A DNA stretch of 64,000 nt from Baylisascaris procyonis (GCA_037389465.1 JAZARR010000171.1:2976001-3040000), one strand, 5' to 3'. Numbered from the stretch's first letter, positions 1 through 16,003 are shown. The notes: generated from the letters alone by a model not told the origin. Made by a program: numbers and translations.

Positions 1-1161
1 TCTTTACATTTGATGCGCTTTGTGTTCACATGGTATTTCTTTCTTTCTTTTCATTACGGTATTTCTTTCTTTTCGTTGCTACATTTCCATTGTTTACCTA
101 GGTTCTTTTCGGTTGATAAATGATCCTTCCAGAATTTAGAATTCCTTCCAAACGAAATTACCTTTTTAGCCTCCTGCAAACATCCGCATATCACCAAATC
201 AGATCTATTCTGATTGGTCATGCTTTCTTCTAGTTCAATTTCAAACGACGTAAACAAATTGATTCCGTTGAATTCATTTCGATAATTCAATTTCACGCTA
301 TTGTTTCATGAAACTTTTGTGATATTTACGTTATTTGAAGCAAATAGAATGCTCATTAAACAATGCGTTAACGAGGAGAAGTTTACTCACCATTTCTATC
401 TTTTTCTCTGCAGAAGAAAAATTTTCCCAAGTACTGATTCAATAAACGATCTTTCAAGAAAACCATTTTTCCATGGGCGTTTTTGCCACGATCGTTGAGA
501 CTTTTACTTGATTAATGTTCATATTTATGACACCTTTTAATCTAAATGATATTTGTTATCATAGACTACCGAAGAGATCGTTTTCAGTCACTGGCTACTA
601 TTTTTCCTTTGGCGGTTTGTCACGAAAATGGTCCATAAAAACTTAGCTGCTTTTCCGTTAAAAAAAAATTTTTTTCATACTTCTTCATAAATGAATACAC
701 TGACCAGAGAGCAAAAACTTTGCAAGCAGTAATCCGATATTGGAGCGGTCATATAGAGTTGAAAACATAAAAAAGGGAGCTTCATAAAAATTTTTTAGCT
801 ATCTATAAACGTCTTTTGAGTCTCTTTTTTCATTTTTTGGTCTATTTATATTTTATTTTTCTCTTTTTTCAAGATTTTCCTTATCATGTCATGATTTGTT
901 TTGCTTGTCATATTATGTCGTATCATATATTTGCAATAAATTTTAAAACATTTTTTTTCACTACTCACATTGCTTTAATTTATAAATATCGTCGTCAAGT
1001 TGAATTTTCCAAGATGCAAAATTCTCCATTACTAACTTACCAATATAGAGCATTGTTCATATCGGTGAATATGTCGTCTAATTAACAAAAAAAAAAAATT
1101 TCTGAAGAATTTCAGCTTAGCGAAAATATTTACGAATTTTTATCGTTCATCTAAAGGAAAT
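1..1161. other. AT-rich intergenic sequence
   Basis: No gene is supported here. Short open frames, for example 816-1085 on the plus strand, are rich in Phe, Ile and Tyr as expected from AT-rich DNA and resemble no family I know. The only useful signal is a TTTCAG at 1111-1115, about 46 bases before the receptor start codon. It could be a spliced-leader acceptor or the end of a 5' intron. Confidence 0.5.
1115..1116 (+). promoter_or_regulatory. Possible trans-splice (spliced leader) acceptor of the receptor gene
   Basis: An ATTTCAG acceptor ends at 1115 after an A/T-rich stretch, 46 bases before the ATG at 1162. Nematode mRNAs commonly receive a spliced leader at such a site shortly before the start codon. 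An ordinary cis intron acceptor would look the same. Confidence 0.35.
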
Positions 1162-5705
<4,544 letters not shown>

Positions 5706-6394
5706 ACGTCTTGCAATATTTGTATTGTAAGTAGCAATTACAAATGTAATTGAAAGTACGATGAGGTGATTGACATGTTATATAATTTCACCCGTCAGGT
5801 TGAATAACCGAATATTCTTGACAAGAAAAAAACCTTGACAAGCACAAACCTTTTTTTTGAATATTGAGTTAGAATCAGCATATGGACAGTGTAGATATGC
5901 ATGCACAAACTTATGTTGTTGAGGAAGACACTTCTGAAGAAAAAATAATATTGTTAGTGAAAAAATAATACTGTTAAAAAAATAAAATGTTAGTGATCGA
6001 TGCGCATCCTTATCATATGTAAATATCAGGGAACACGGCACAGAAAACAAAACGACTAAGATCATTTCGAAAATATTTAGACAGAATATAATGATAAGAA
6101 GAACTATAAACGCACGGGTAAAATCAAGTTAGAAATATTTAACAGGCTCATTAACATACATTGGATAATTTCTACCTAAATTATAAAAGGCTATATAGTA
6201 CTATACTTTGTCTTTTTCTTGCATTATTTGTAATATTATATGCTCAATAATGCTATTAATTATCTAAACACTTGTCCCTATGCGTCTGATAGAAAGAGGC
6301 AACCCCGGTATGGAGGTATTCAGGCTTATTTAAGTCGCATTCAAGGTGTTTTATGCTGACCTTTTTTTCGCTTCGTATCGATCAAAGCTTTTTA

Positions 6395-6560
6395 CTTTTC
6401 TGGCCAAATAGGGCGATTAAGTAGGCAGGAAATTTTCTCGCCAAGTAGGGCGAAAAACACTGATCCAGGGAAGAGGTTCTCACTGGTTAAAATACCGATT
6501 CTGAGAAATGGCACTTAACGGTTGAAATGCCGATCCTGGGAGGTCGTTTTCATTGGTTTT
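6395..6560. repeat. Short degenerate tandem duplications
   Basis: Two motifs each occur twice with changes. One is a CCAARTAGGGCGA core near 6402-6452. The other is an ACYGRTTRAAATRCCGATYCTG-type stretch near 6482-6539. They look like remnants of a local duplication or an old repeat element. Confidence 0.4.
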
Positions 6561-8070
6561 CACTGTTTTTTTATACCCAACTAATTGTTGATTTTAGACC
6601 CAACTAAACCAACTCGTTATGACTGTCGACACTTTCAAGCAAACGTTTGGGTGTTTCGTTAAAAATTTAACTTGCCGTAAATCAATGCTGGCATCGAACA
6701 AGTGAAGATTCCAGTAGTAGTATTAGTTTAGTCATAAATTAGAGCTGGAGCTCAAGAAAAAATATGTGAAAATAAGCAGGACAAATTTAGATATCTGGTC
6801 TTTGTTAGGGATAAGTTTGAGGTCTTAAAATAAAATAATTAATTAATGATTAACAGCAATTTCGTAATGATTATGTCTACCTTTCGTGATTTTCCCACTT
6901 TCGATGGCAATATGTGGTAATCGAATAAGGTTGTGTAGGGAGTTTTGCTTTCTTGAAGGCCTTATCTTGACTTCAAAGTTTTTGTTGATGGTTTTACCGT
7001 TATAGTGCTAATTCTTTTGAAGCTGATTTTCACCTGTTTTTGATTCGCTAAGGAGATTTTAGCGGAATTATACATATTTGTTTGCGCATTTCCGGTTATA
7101 GTGTTCTCTTTTTTTAACGTAATTGTAGCATTATACAACTCGGTGTAAAATACGATGTTCACCGATGCGAGCTTAATTTAGCTCATCATTAAAACGGACG
7201 AAATTATTTGCCGACAGCTAGTTACTAAGGAGCCTAATCTAATCAATTTCTGTTGAATTTCCGCAGTATTTCAACTTTCATAGTCCAGCGATCCACAATT
7301 TTGTTTTGATCTATAAACGAATAAACTCTCCTCTTTAATCTTATCATCTCAACGGAATATTATTCGATGATTCGAAAGTTTAGGTCCAGCAATATTCGAT
7401 AATTTTATTTGACTCATTAATTGCCAATTTTCATTTGCTTATAAGTTTAACTGTTGAAATATCCGATGTGAAAAGAGCAATAAATGGAGACGTCGATTTT
7501 ATTATATATTATGTGCATAAACGAGAGTGACAAATAAATGAAAAAAAAAAAAAAAATTCGAGAGCAAATCAAACCTCTCTCCATTGAACAACACACAACG
7601 AATGATAATTAAAGATGAGAGCGAATTAAGATGAAAGCTCTCCCCTCTCGCTTATAGGACATAATTTTAGCATCCAGTTACCATCATCATTGGCCAGATG
7701 GGAGTAGGATATTGCGACATATTAATCAATATGGACAGATGAGTAACAGGCAGTTGTGCTTTCAAGTATAGATTTCTGTTTCTAAAAGTGATAGCACTTT
7801 ATGTTATATAAATACGAAAGAGAAGCATAAAAGTGAAGAGTTTTTAGCGCTCAAGGATAGCGTTCAAATCACATAAAATTGCAATTTCCACTATTGTACG
7901 GTAGTAATTTTTTGAAATTCGCATTTTTTTTCGAAGGATTTTTTGCAAGAAATATTTCACGTATGCATCCACTCACATCAGTTGTGAGGAATTCGATAAA
8001 AGGTGGGATGGAGTTCAATTTCGAATAATCAACGCCACAATACACAACTATGATTACATATAAACGGACG

Positions 8071-8160
8071 AGAAGGGAGTGGGGAGATGAGGGGGGGGGG
8101 GCGGGAGGGGAGGGGTAGGGGAGAGGAAGAAGGAGGGGGGGATGGGGGAAGGGAGGGAGA
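8071..8160 (+). other. G-rich tract, quadruplex candidate
   Basis: About 90 bases that are almost all G and A on the plus strand. They include an uninterrupted run of 11 G at 8091-8101 followed by many G4-G7 runs separated by one to four bases. This exceeds the usual four-run G-quadruplex pattern. Confidence 0.75.
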
Positions 8161-9559
8161 TAAAAAAAATGAGAGAATCATAATTAACTATAACTGTAAT
8201 ACAAAGTGATGGATAAATTCGCAATGCTCGATATGCATTCAAATGTATTTGTACAGAAAATAACCGACGTATGGTGAAGAACCGCGAGCTAAAAACTAAA
8301 CAAGAGCAACAACACGATAGATTCAGAACGAAACAATCGCATCTTCATTTAATCACCCCAAACCGCTCTCCCCCTCCCTAATCTGTAATAAAATCTGTCA
8401 TATTCGCCCCTATAATCTGCATTAAGATCCATTATGTTAAAGCTTGATCGTTTGGTTGCAAAATAAAACCTTATGAAATAATGCCACCCTTCAGAAATAA
8501 AATCATCAAATCTAAACGGATATCTTCGAAAAAATTGCTGAAGTAAACCGTCTCAACGAAATCAAATCTCAACAAAACTGATTTATCATTTCACTGATAA
8601 TAACTGATACTAGTATCCCTTCTGTTCTCTCGAAACATTTTTGATCGCTTTGCACTTTGTTCTATATACTCCAAATGATTATACTAATAGTGCAAATAAT
8701 CGCATCACTTTTTTTTGTTCAATAAAAAATTTTCTGATATTAATCATAATAAATTTCGCTTTTTAGTGTTAAAATTGATGAAGCGAATAATATAAGTGAT
8801 TTGGACCAATTCCAGCGCAGAAATAATTTCGACTAGTTCCAAAATTGAAAAATAAATGAGAAACGTAGATATTATTTTTAAAAAATAGAAAATACATAAC
8901 ACGCATATCAGTTGAATGCAAAGCTCTTAAAGAGAGACAATGGGAGAAAAAAAAGAGAACAAATAGGTGGTTGTTGAATGCTTAACACTTTCAATAACCC
9001 AATACACACTGGGTAATATTCTAAAAAGCTGATCAAAAATGAACAAAGAACGCAAAAATGATGAATATATCTTTATCTTTGAAAATATGGAAAAGAGAAA
9101 TAACTTTTTATATTTTTTTAAAGAAAAGTGGAAAAGGAGCCATAAAGAAACTTAGTCATATAAAATTGCGCCAATTTCTAAAGCATAGACTATTTACACA
9201 GAGTTAGTAACAGTACCTTACAACATTACTGTACGGTTGAGAATACGCGGCTTCTGATCAGCGCTTTTAGCGAACACTGCCACTCTGTGGATGAAATTTT
9301 TGAGAAAATCAACGTTCAAATTCTTTTCCCTTTTTTTTTAAAAAAAAAATCTCTGATCCAGTATTGCTTTATGCAGACGAAGCTTATATTGTAAAGATGA
9401 AAACTAGTTACTGCACTATATCCGAATGATAGAGGTAAGTTTTTTTTTCCTTTTTACATACCTAGCATAGATGGTACTTTCTATTATACGGGCAACAGAA
9501 AGGAAAATGAAGAAAGGATTTTTTTTTTTTCAGGTTGGCAATTGATAAATGTGAGGACT

Positions 9560-9705
9560 TAGAGAAAAGAATGAAGGAGACCCTCCGTTGTTAGAAGTTA
9601 TATGAGCTAATCTTCTCGCCAAGCTTACTCAGCGAATCACTTTTGAGTGAGCCGAATTCAGGTCTCAACCCGCCACCGTAATCAACCCATTTTGTCCGCT
9701 TAGGC
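9560..9705. repeat. Dispersed repeat, copy 1
   Basis: Shares an order of short matching blocks with 10460-10607: TTAGA, GTTGT-AGA-GTTA, CTTCTCGCC, TTACT-A-CG-AT-ACTTTT, GAGCC, and ACC-TAATC. By eye identity is about 70-75 percent. The element family is not recognised. Confidence 0.55.
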
Positions 9706-10459
9706 GACTTTCACGCTATTGAGACTCCTATTGCTCAGCAAGTGCTACTGTAGCAATAAATAGCGTATCGTATCTTCAGACATATAAATACGTTTGAAAT
9801 CACCTTCGGAATAAATTGCGAACAAATCTACGGTATATGAGAGTGGAGTGCGATAAATGGGATGTAGATAGCGACTGGAGAAAATTTTGAAGATTGGAAA
9901 TGTTGAAAAATTGTGCGAATCAACAAATAACTTAAAAATTTCAAATTTTTCTACGACTTTTCTATGAAAAAAATATTCGACAAAAATATTATTAAGATAT
10001 TTCACACTGAGGGTAATATAAATAGCAGAATGTTTTTAAAAAATGTAAATTTTAAAATTTCTGCATAAACGCCTAAATGTTTCGTGTATAGCCCACTTCT
10101 CACCATTTCCGTAAAGTTTCTTTTATTAGTATTTTTGGATGTAAAATCGATTTTTTCTTTTCAGTCAAGCAATTCTAACTGAGTGAAATCGGTAAAACAT
10201 TAAAAGAAAAAAGAAAAAAATTATCACACAAGAAAAAATTGATTCACCCAAAAATTGTAAATTTTTCAAAAATTTACGATGAGAAGAAAATCGACAACTC
10301 TTATTGCCTATTTAATATTGTCAAATTCGAATAAACGAAAATAAAACATTTCTTTAATGTGAAGCAGTTATAGCCAAAAACGATGACATTAGATCGCGCT
10401 GGGCTGGTTCGTATGTAAGCATGATTGGAAATGTGCATCAACCTCGAGTCGTCGTTCAG

Positions 10460-10607
10460 GGCTTAGAAAAAAAGAAGACAGCAACATTTCGTTGTCAGAC
10501 GTTACGTCAGCCATGCTTCTCGCCGAGTTTACTTAACGGATTACTTTTTAAACGAGCCAAGTCCGCGTCTTAAACCTCTACCATAATCGACTGATTTTAT
10601 TCGTGTT
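10460..10607. repeat. Dispersed repeat, copy 2
   Basis: Diverged direct copy of 9560-9705, in the same orientation about 0.9 kb away. It ends close to where the first copy ends, before an unrelated T-run. Confidence 0.55.
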
Positions 10608-12080
10608 GCTGATTTTTTTTTTAATGTTAGCGGTAATGCATCGAAATGTGGCCCGTGTCCAGAAGTTCCGCTCGAAGAAGCAGCAGAACTCGACTCGAAA
10701 CTAAAGTTACCAAACTGAACGACGATTGAAAGAACCTTATGGGAATAACGATTGAAAGCGGATAAGCCTGGTGCTAGGTATAAGGGCAGTCTTTAATTCA
10801 AAACTAAACGGAGACTCAGGAGAATAGCTTTGATACAATGTTGAACATTTGGCCTATGTTTAGGCTGGGAAAGTATTAAAGATTAGGCCTGATCACGAAA
10901 TTCTTAGAAGGAAACGTAGGATAAAGTTGGAGTGGAAACGCCAAAACTATGTTTTCCTATTGGAAAAGTGTTCGCAGCAAGGGCACGGTAATTCCTGAAT
11001 AAAAAAGTGAGTGAACTTATCGAACCGACCCACTCTCCAACCCGAATCTAATCGAAGGCTAGAAAATTTTATCATAACATCCAAAATCATCGTGTTTTAG
11101 TTTAAGTGAATGGTGAATCCGCATAACGTACGAACAGAAAAGATTGCTGAACATTCGTATGAATGAACTAAAATGGAACTATTTACTCGAGTAGATAGAT
11201 TATTTCTCATACTTTTGAAAATAAGATTCCCCACTAAAAATTTCTAACTTTATTTGAAATTCCAGGTTGGCAAGTTTTCAAAACTGTAAAATATACTGTA
11301 AATGGGCCATACTGGTGACTCCGTACAACCATAAGTTTATTTTCCGTTACAACAAAACGATTATCATTTGAAATTAGTACGCGGTATGCAAATTTCGTTT
11401 CTTCGGGTATTACTTCTAATGTTTTCGGTAAATTGGCTGAAACTTCTCATCTCTCCCCTCTACCTTCGACGCTTTAAGGTTCGTGTGGGGAGTAGCTACT
11501 TGATAATCGTTTGCGTTTCCAGATATTTCCTGTTAATCTAAATGTTCCAAGCCCCTCAAACTGAGAGCCAAATTAATAGCTTACGTAGAGAAGAGACTCG
11601 CACTGACCATCTTCACAGATGTCTCATCTTTTCGGAAATTTCGTCATATAGACGTGGTGTTGAACCGATGGTCTTCCACGATGATATTAGCACTTTCGAA
11701 TTATTGAGTTGGATTGGCGATTTCTATAAATGATTAATCAATTATTTCAGTTCTACTTTAAATGCTTTTAGTGTTTTCATTCTCAATATCAAATATCTTT
11801 CAAAGCATGCAAAAATTATCTATCAAAATTACCTTTAAAAGCCTCAAAACCAATGTGAACCAGAAATGCATTTCCATAAACTATAATATATGCCTATATT
11901 ATTTTGCTGAGCAACAATCAATAGTTTGCAAGCCGAACCCAAAAAGCAGTGAATAAAACAGTGAACAATATCCCCCACAAAAATAACACGAATGGAAAAC
12001 ACAAGCTATTCGTGTATTCCGCGCCTCCCAAGACGAGAAAGAGGTTACCGCCAATAGTCATTTATTGTATGCCCATCAGA

Positions 12081-12151
12081 GGTCCCGAGGAGATTTCAAC
12101 TCCAGTCGCAGGATTCACAGTCCTGAGTGCGGACCGCCACACCACGGGACC
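12081..12151 (-). tRNA. tRNA-like copy 1, His anticodon GUG, degenerate
   Basis: Leftmost copy. The loop reads CTGTGAA. The T loop has TTGAAAT instead of TTCAAAT, which damages the B box, and the first T-stem pair is lost. The D loop is of the His type (GGCGGTCC). Confidence 0.5.
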
Positions 12152-12361
12152 ATTATTACGGTGTTTTGTAAACCATCACTACGGCCACGATATTCCGTAA
12201 AGTTTTTACATGCAAACTGTGTATCATGGGTCTTCGTAGGGCAGGCAGAATTGTGCATAAAATTCGCCGCATTCCGCTTTCGCAACGTATTCCTGTATTC
12301 GGCGCATCCCAAGAGGACAAAGAGGTTACCGCCAATAGTCATTTATTGTATGCGCATCGGA

Positions 12362-12432
12362 GGTACCGAGGAGATTTGAACTCCCGTCGAAGGATTCAAA
12401 GTCCTGAGTGCTGACCCCTACACCACGGGACC
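12362..12432 (-). tRNA. tRNA-Gln(UUG), copy 2
   Basis: Anticodon loop CTTTGAA. One acceptor mismatch (plus strand GGTACC) and a C-T mismatch at the first pair of the anticodon stem; the T arm is intact. Confidence 0.65.
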
Positions 12433-12641
12433 GTTATTTCGTGTTTTGTAATCGATCACTATGGGCACGACACACCGTAATGCTTCTACATGAAAACTGT
12501 GTATCATTGGTCTTCGCACGGCAGGAAAAACAATTCATAAAACTCGTTGCGCTGCGCTTTCTTAAGGCATTACTGTATTCGGCGATTACCCAAGAGAAGA
12601 AGAGGCCACAGCCACTCGTCATTTATTGTGTAATCGTCCGA

Positions 12642-12712
12642 GGTCCCGGGGAGATATGAACTCCCGTCACAGGATTCAAAGTCCTGCGTGCTGACCGCTA
12701 CACCACGGGACC
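12642..12712 (-). tRNA. tRNA-Gln(UUG), copy 3
   Basis: Stems are intact. The T loop has one change (TTCATAT) and the base between the D and anticodon stems differs from the consensus. Confidence 0.7.
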
Positions 12713-12923
12713 GTTATTAAGGTGTTTTGTAAACCATCACTACGGCCACGATATTCCGTAAAGTTTTTACATGAAAACTGTGTACGATTGGTCTTCGCAC
12801 GGCAGGAAAAACAATTCATAAAGCTCGTTGCGTTGCGCTTTCTTACGGCATTCCTGTATTCGGCGATTACCCAAGAGGAGAAAGAGGCCACAGCCACTCG
12901 TCGTTTATTGCGTGCGCATCCGA

Positions 12924-12994
12924 GGTCCCGGGGAGATTTGAACTCCCGTCGCAGGATTCAGAGTCCTGAGTGCTGACCACTACACCACGGGACC
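12924..12994 (-). tRNA. tRNA-Gln(CUG), copy 4
   Basis: Consensus cloverleaf, all stems paired, D loop AGTGGTCA. Confidence 0.85.
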
Positions 12995-13205
12995 GTTATT
13001 ACGGTCTTTTGTAAACCAGCACTACGGCCACGATATTCCGTAAAGTTTTTACATGAAAACTGTGTACGATTGGTCTTCGCACGGCAGGAAAAACAATTCA
13101 TAAAGCTCGTTGCGTTGCGCTTTCTTACGGCATTCCTGTATTCGGCGATTACCCAAGAGGAGAAAGAGGCCACAGCCACTCGTCGTTTATTGCGTGCGCA
13201 TCCGA

Positions 13206-13276
13206 GGTCCCGGGGAGATTTGAACTCCCGTCGCAGGATTCAGAGTCCTGAGTGCTGACCACTACACCACGGGACC
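13206..13276 (-). tRNA. tRNA-Gln(CUG), copy 5
   Basis: Identical to copy 4; its spacer is also nearly identical, so this is a recent single-unit duplication. Confidence 0.85.
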
Positions 13277-13487
13277 GTTATTACGGTCTTTTGTAAACCA
13301 GCACTACGGCCACGATATTCCGTAAAGTTTTTACATGAAAACTGTGCACGATTGGTCTTCGCACGGCAGGAAAAACAATTCATAAAGCTCGTTGCGTTGC
13401 GCTTTCTTACGGCATTCCTGTATTCGGCGATTACCCAAGAGGAGAAAGAGGCTACAGCCACTCGTCGTTTATTGCGTGCGCATCCGA

Positions 13488-13558
13488 GGTCCCGGGGAGA
13501 TTTGAACTCCCTTCGCAGAATTCAAAGTCCTCAGTGCTGACCGCTACACCACGGGACC
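13488..13558 (-). tRNA. tRNA-Gln(UUG), copy 6, weakened anticodon stem
   Basis: The anticodon stem reads GAGGA/TTCTG, with a G-G mismatch at its outer pair and one G-U pair. The remaining arms are intact. Confidence 0.6.
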
Positions 13559-13773
13559 ATTAGTTATTACTGTGTCTTATAATCCGTCACTACGGGCATG
13601 ATACCCCGTAATGCTTCTGCATAGAAACTGTGTATGATGGGCCCTCGTAGGGCATTGAAAACAATTCATAAACCTCGGCGCATTGCGCTTTCTTAAGGCA
13701 TTTGTGAATTCGGCGCTTCCCCAAGAGCAGAAGGAGGCCAGAGCCGCTCGTCATTTATTGTGTAATCGTCCGA

Positions 13774-13844
13774 GGTCCCGGGGACATTTGAACTCCCGTC
13801 GCAGGATTCACAGTCCTGAGTACGGACCGCCACACCACGGGACC
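13774..13844 (-). tRNA. tRNA with His anticodon GUG, copy 7
   Basis: Loop CTGTGAA on an otherwise Gln-type body. The D loop is changed to GGCGGTCC, so the usual A14 is G, and the last T-stem pair is mismatched (GGGAG/GTCCC). The acceptor is perfect. Confidence 0.65.
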
Positions 13845-14056
13845 GTCATTACGGTTTTCTGTAATCCGTCACCACGGGCATGATACTCCGTAATCCTTCT
13901 ACATAAAAACTGTGTATCATGTGTCTTCGTAGGGCAGGGAGGATCATGCACAAAACTCGGCGCATTCCCCTTTGGCAAAGGTATTCCTCTATTCGGCGCC
14001 TCCCCAAGAGGAGAAAGACTCCAGTGCCACTCGTCATTTATTGTGTGCGCATCCGA

Positions 14057-14127
14057 GCTTCCGGGGACATTTGAACTCCCGTCGCAGGATTCAAAGTTCT
14101 GAGTGCTGACCGCTACACCACGGGACC
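14057..14127 (-). tRNA. tRNA-Gln(UUG), copy 8, degenerate acceptor
   Basis: The 3' half of the acceptor reads CGGAAGC, giving two mismatches with GGTCCCG, and the anticodon stem has an A-C mismatch. Likely inactive. Confidence 0.45.
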
Positions 14128-14336
14128 GTTATTACAGTCTCTTGTAATCCCTCACCACGGGCATGATAGTCCGTAATGCTGCTACATAAAAACTGTATGA
14201 GGTGCCTTCACACGGCAAGAAAAACACTTCATAAAACTCGTTGCATTGCGCTCTCGGAAAGTATGCCTGTATTCGGCTCCTTCCCAAGAGGAGAGAGAGG
14301 CCAGAGCCGCTCGTCATTTATTGTGTGCGCATCGGA

Positions 14337-14406
14337 GGTCCCGGGGAGATTTGAACTCCTTCGCAGGATTCAGAGTCCTGAGTGCTGACCGCTACACCAC
14401 GGGACC
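14337..14406 (-). tRNA. tRNA-Gln(CUG), copy 9, one-base deletion
   Basis: Only 70 bases long; one base is missing at the variable loop/T-stem junction. Other arms are consensus. Confidence 0.6.
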
Positions 14407-14600
14407 GTTATTACGGTGTTTTGTAAACCAGCACTACGGCCACGATATTCCGTAAAGTATTTACATGAAAACTGTGTATGATGGGTTTTCGTAGGGCAGG
14501 GAGAATTGTGCATAAAATTCGGCGCATTCCGCTTTCGCAAGGTATTCCTGTATCCGGCGTCTCCCGAAGAGGAGAAAGAGGCTATTGCGTGCGCATCGGA

Positions 14601-14671
14601 GGTCCCGGGGAGATTTGAACTCCCGTCGCAGGATTCAGAGTCCTGAGTGCTGACTGCTACACCACGGGACC
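14601..14671 (-). tRNA. tRNA-Gln(CUG), copy 10
   Basis: All stems paired; D loop AGCAGTCA rather than AGCGGTCA. Follows a short 264-base unit. Confidence 0.8.
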
Positions 14672-14885
14672 ATTAGTTATTACTGTGTCTTATAATCCGT
14701 CACTACGGGCATGATACCCCGTAATGCTTCTACATAAAAACTGTGTATGATGGGCCTTCGTAGGGCATTGAAAACAATTCACAAACCTCGGCGCATTGCG
14801 CTTTCTTAAGGCATTCCTGTATTCGGGGATTCCCCAAGAGGAGAAGGAGGCCAGAGCTCTCGTCATTTATTGTGTGCGCATCAAA

Positions 14886-14956
14886 GGTCCCGAGGAGATT
14901 TGAACTCCCGTCGCAGGATTCAGAGTCCTGAGTGCCGACCGCTACACCACGGGAGC
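14886..14956 (-). tRNA. tRNA-Gln(CUG), copy 11, acceptor mismatch
   Basis: The 5' end reads GCTCCCG, giving a C-C mismatch at the second acceptor pair. The T stem has one G-U pair. Confidence 0.65.
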
Positions 14957-15166
14957 GTTATTACGGTGTTTTGTAAACCAGCACTACGGCGACGATATTC
15001 CGTAAAGTTTTTATATGAAAACTGTGTATGATGGGTTTTCGTAGGGTAGTGAGAATTGTGCATAAAATTCGGCGCATTCCCTTTCGCAAGGTATTCCTCT
15101 ATTCGGCGCCTCCCCAACAGGAGAAAGACTCCAGTGCCACTCGTCATTTATTGTGTGCGCATCCGA

Positions 15167-15237
15167 GGTCCCGGGGAGATTTGAACTCCCGTCGCAGGAT
15201 TCAGAGTCCTGAGTGCTGACCGCTACACCACGGGACC
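15167..15237 (-). tRNA. tRNA-Gln(CUG), copy 12
   Basis: Consensus structure with D loop AGCGGTCA. Confidence 0.85.
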
Positions 15238-15448
15238 GTTATTACGGTGTTTTGTAAACCAGCACTACGGCCACGATATTCCGTAAAGTTTTTGCATGAA
15301 AACTGTGTACGATTGGTCTTCGCACGGCAGGAAAAACAATTCATAAAGCTCGTTGCGTTGCGCTTTCTTACGGCATTCCTGTATTCGGCGATTACCCAAG
15401 AGGAGAAAGAGGCTACAGCCACTCGTCGTTTATTGCGTGCGCATCCGA

Positions 15449-15519
15449 GGTCCCGGTGAGATTTGAACTCCCTTCGCAGAATTCAAAGTCCTGAGTGCTG
15501 ACCGCTACACCACGGGACC
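15449..15519 (-). tRNA. tRNA-Gln(UUG), copy 13
   Basis: Anticodon stem CAGGA/TTCTG keeps pairing through a G-U. One T-stem change (plus strand GGTGAG). Confidence 0.7.
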
Positions 15520-15728
15520 CTTATTAGGGTCTTTTGTAATCCGTCACCACGGGCATGATAGTCCGTAATGCTTCTACATAAAAACTGTATGAGGTGTCTT
15601 GGCACGGCAAGAAAAACAATTCATAAACCTCGGCGCATTGCGCTTTCTTAAGGCATTCCAGTATCCGGCGATTCCCCAACAGGAGAAGGAGGCCAGAGCC
15701 GCTCGTCATTTATTGTGTGCGCATCGGA

Positions 15729-15798
15729 GGTCCCGGGGAGATTTGAACTCCCGTCGCAGGATTCAAGTATTGAGTGCTGACCGCTACACCACGGGACC
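15729..15798 (-). pseudogene. Broken tRNA-Gln-like copy 14
   Basis: The anticodon arm reads CAATACTTGAATCCTG, with a one-base deletion and two stem changes, so no normal seven-base loop forms. The other arms are intact. Confidence 0.8.
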
Positions 15799-16003
15799 GT
15801 TATTACGGTCTTTTGTAATCCGTCACCACGGGCATGATAGTCCATAACGCTGCTACATATAAACTGTATGAGGTGTCTTCGCACGGCAAGAGAAACACTT
15901 CATAAAACTCGTTGCATTGCGCTCTCGGAAAGTATGCCTGTAGCTCCTCCCCAAGAGGAGAAAGAGGCCAGAGCCGCTCGTCATTTATTGTGGGCGCATC
16001 CGA

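Larger units (their letters stand above)
5706..12001. other. Long AT-rich intergenic region without a recognised gene
   Basis: Apart from the G-rich tract at 8071-8160, the repeat pair near 9.6 and 10.5 kb and short degenerate duplications near 6.4-6.6 kb, I see nothing I can name. A 63-codon frame at 11542-11733 has a composition closer to real coding sequence and could be a terminal exon, but no partner exon or family is visible. Confidence 0.5.

Noticed and set aside
816..1085. 89-codon hydrophobic frame before the receptor gene
   Set aside because: Its hydrophobic character follows from AT-rich DNA; it does not join in phase to the receptor or resemble a receptor helix set.
12867..12877. 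ATTACCCAAG in many spacers matches part of the nematode SL1 leader
   Set aside because: Only ten bases match, other units read ATTCCCCAAG or CTCCCCAAG, and no splice donor follows. Not an SL RNA gene.
12722..12976. Repeated open frames of 60-84 codons on both strands throughout the array
   Set aside because: They run through tRNA genes and spacers, recur because the DNA repeats, and exist on both strands at once. They are by-products of the array, not proteins.
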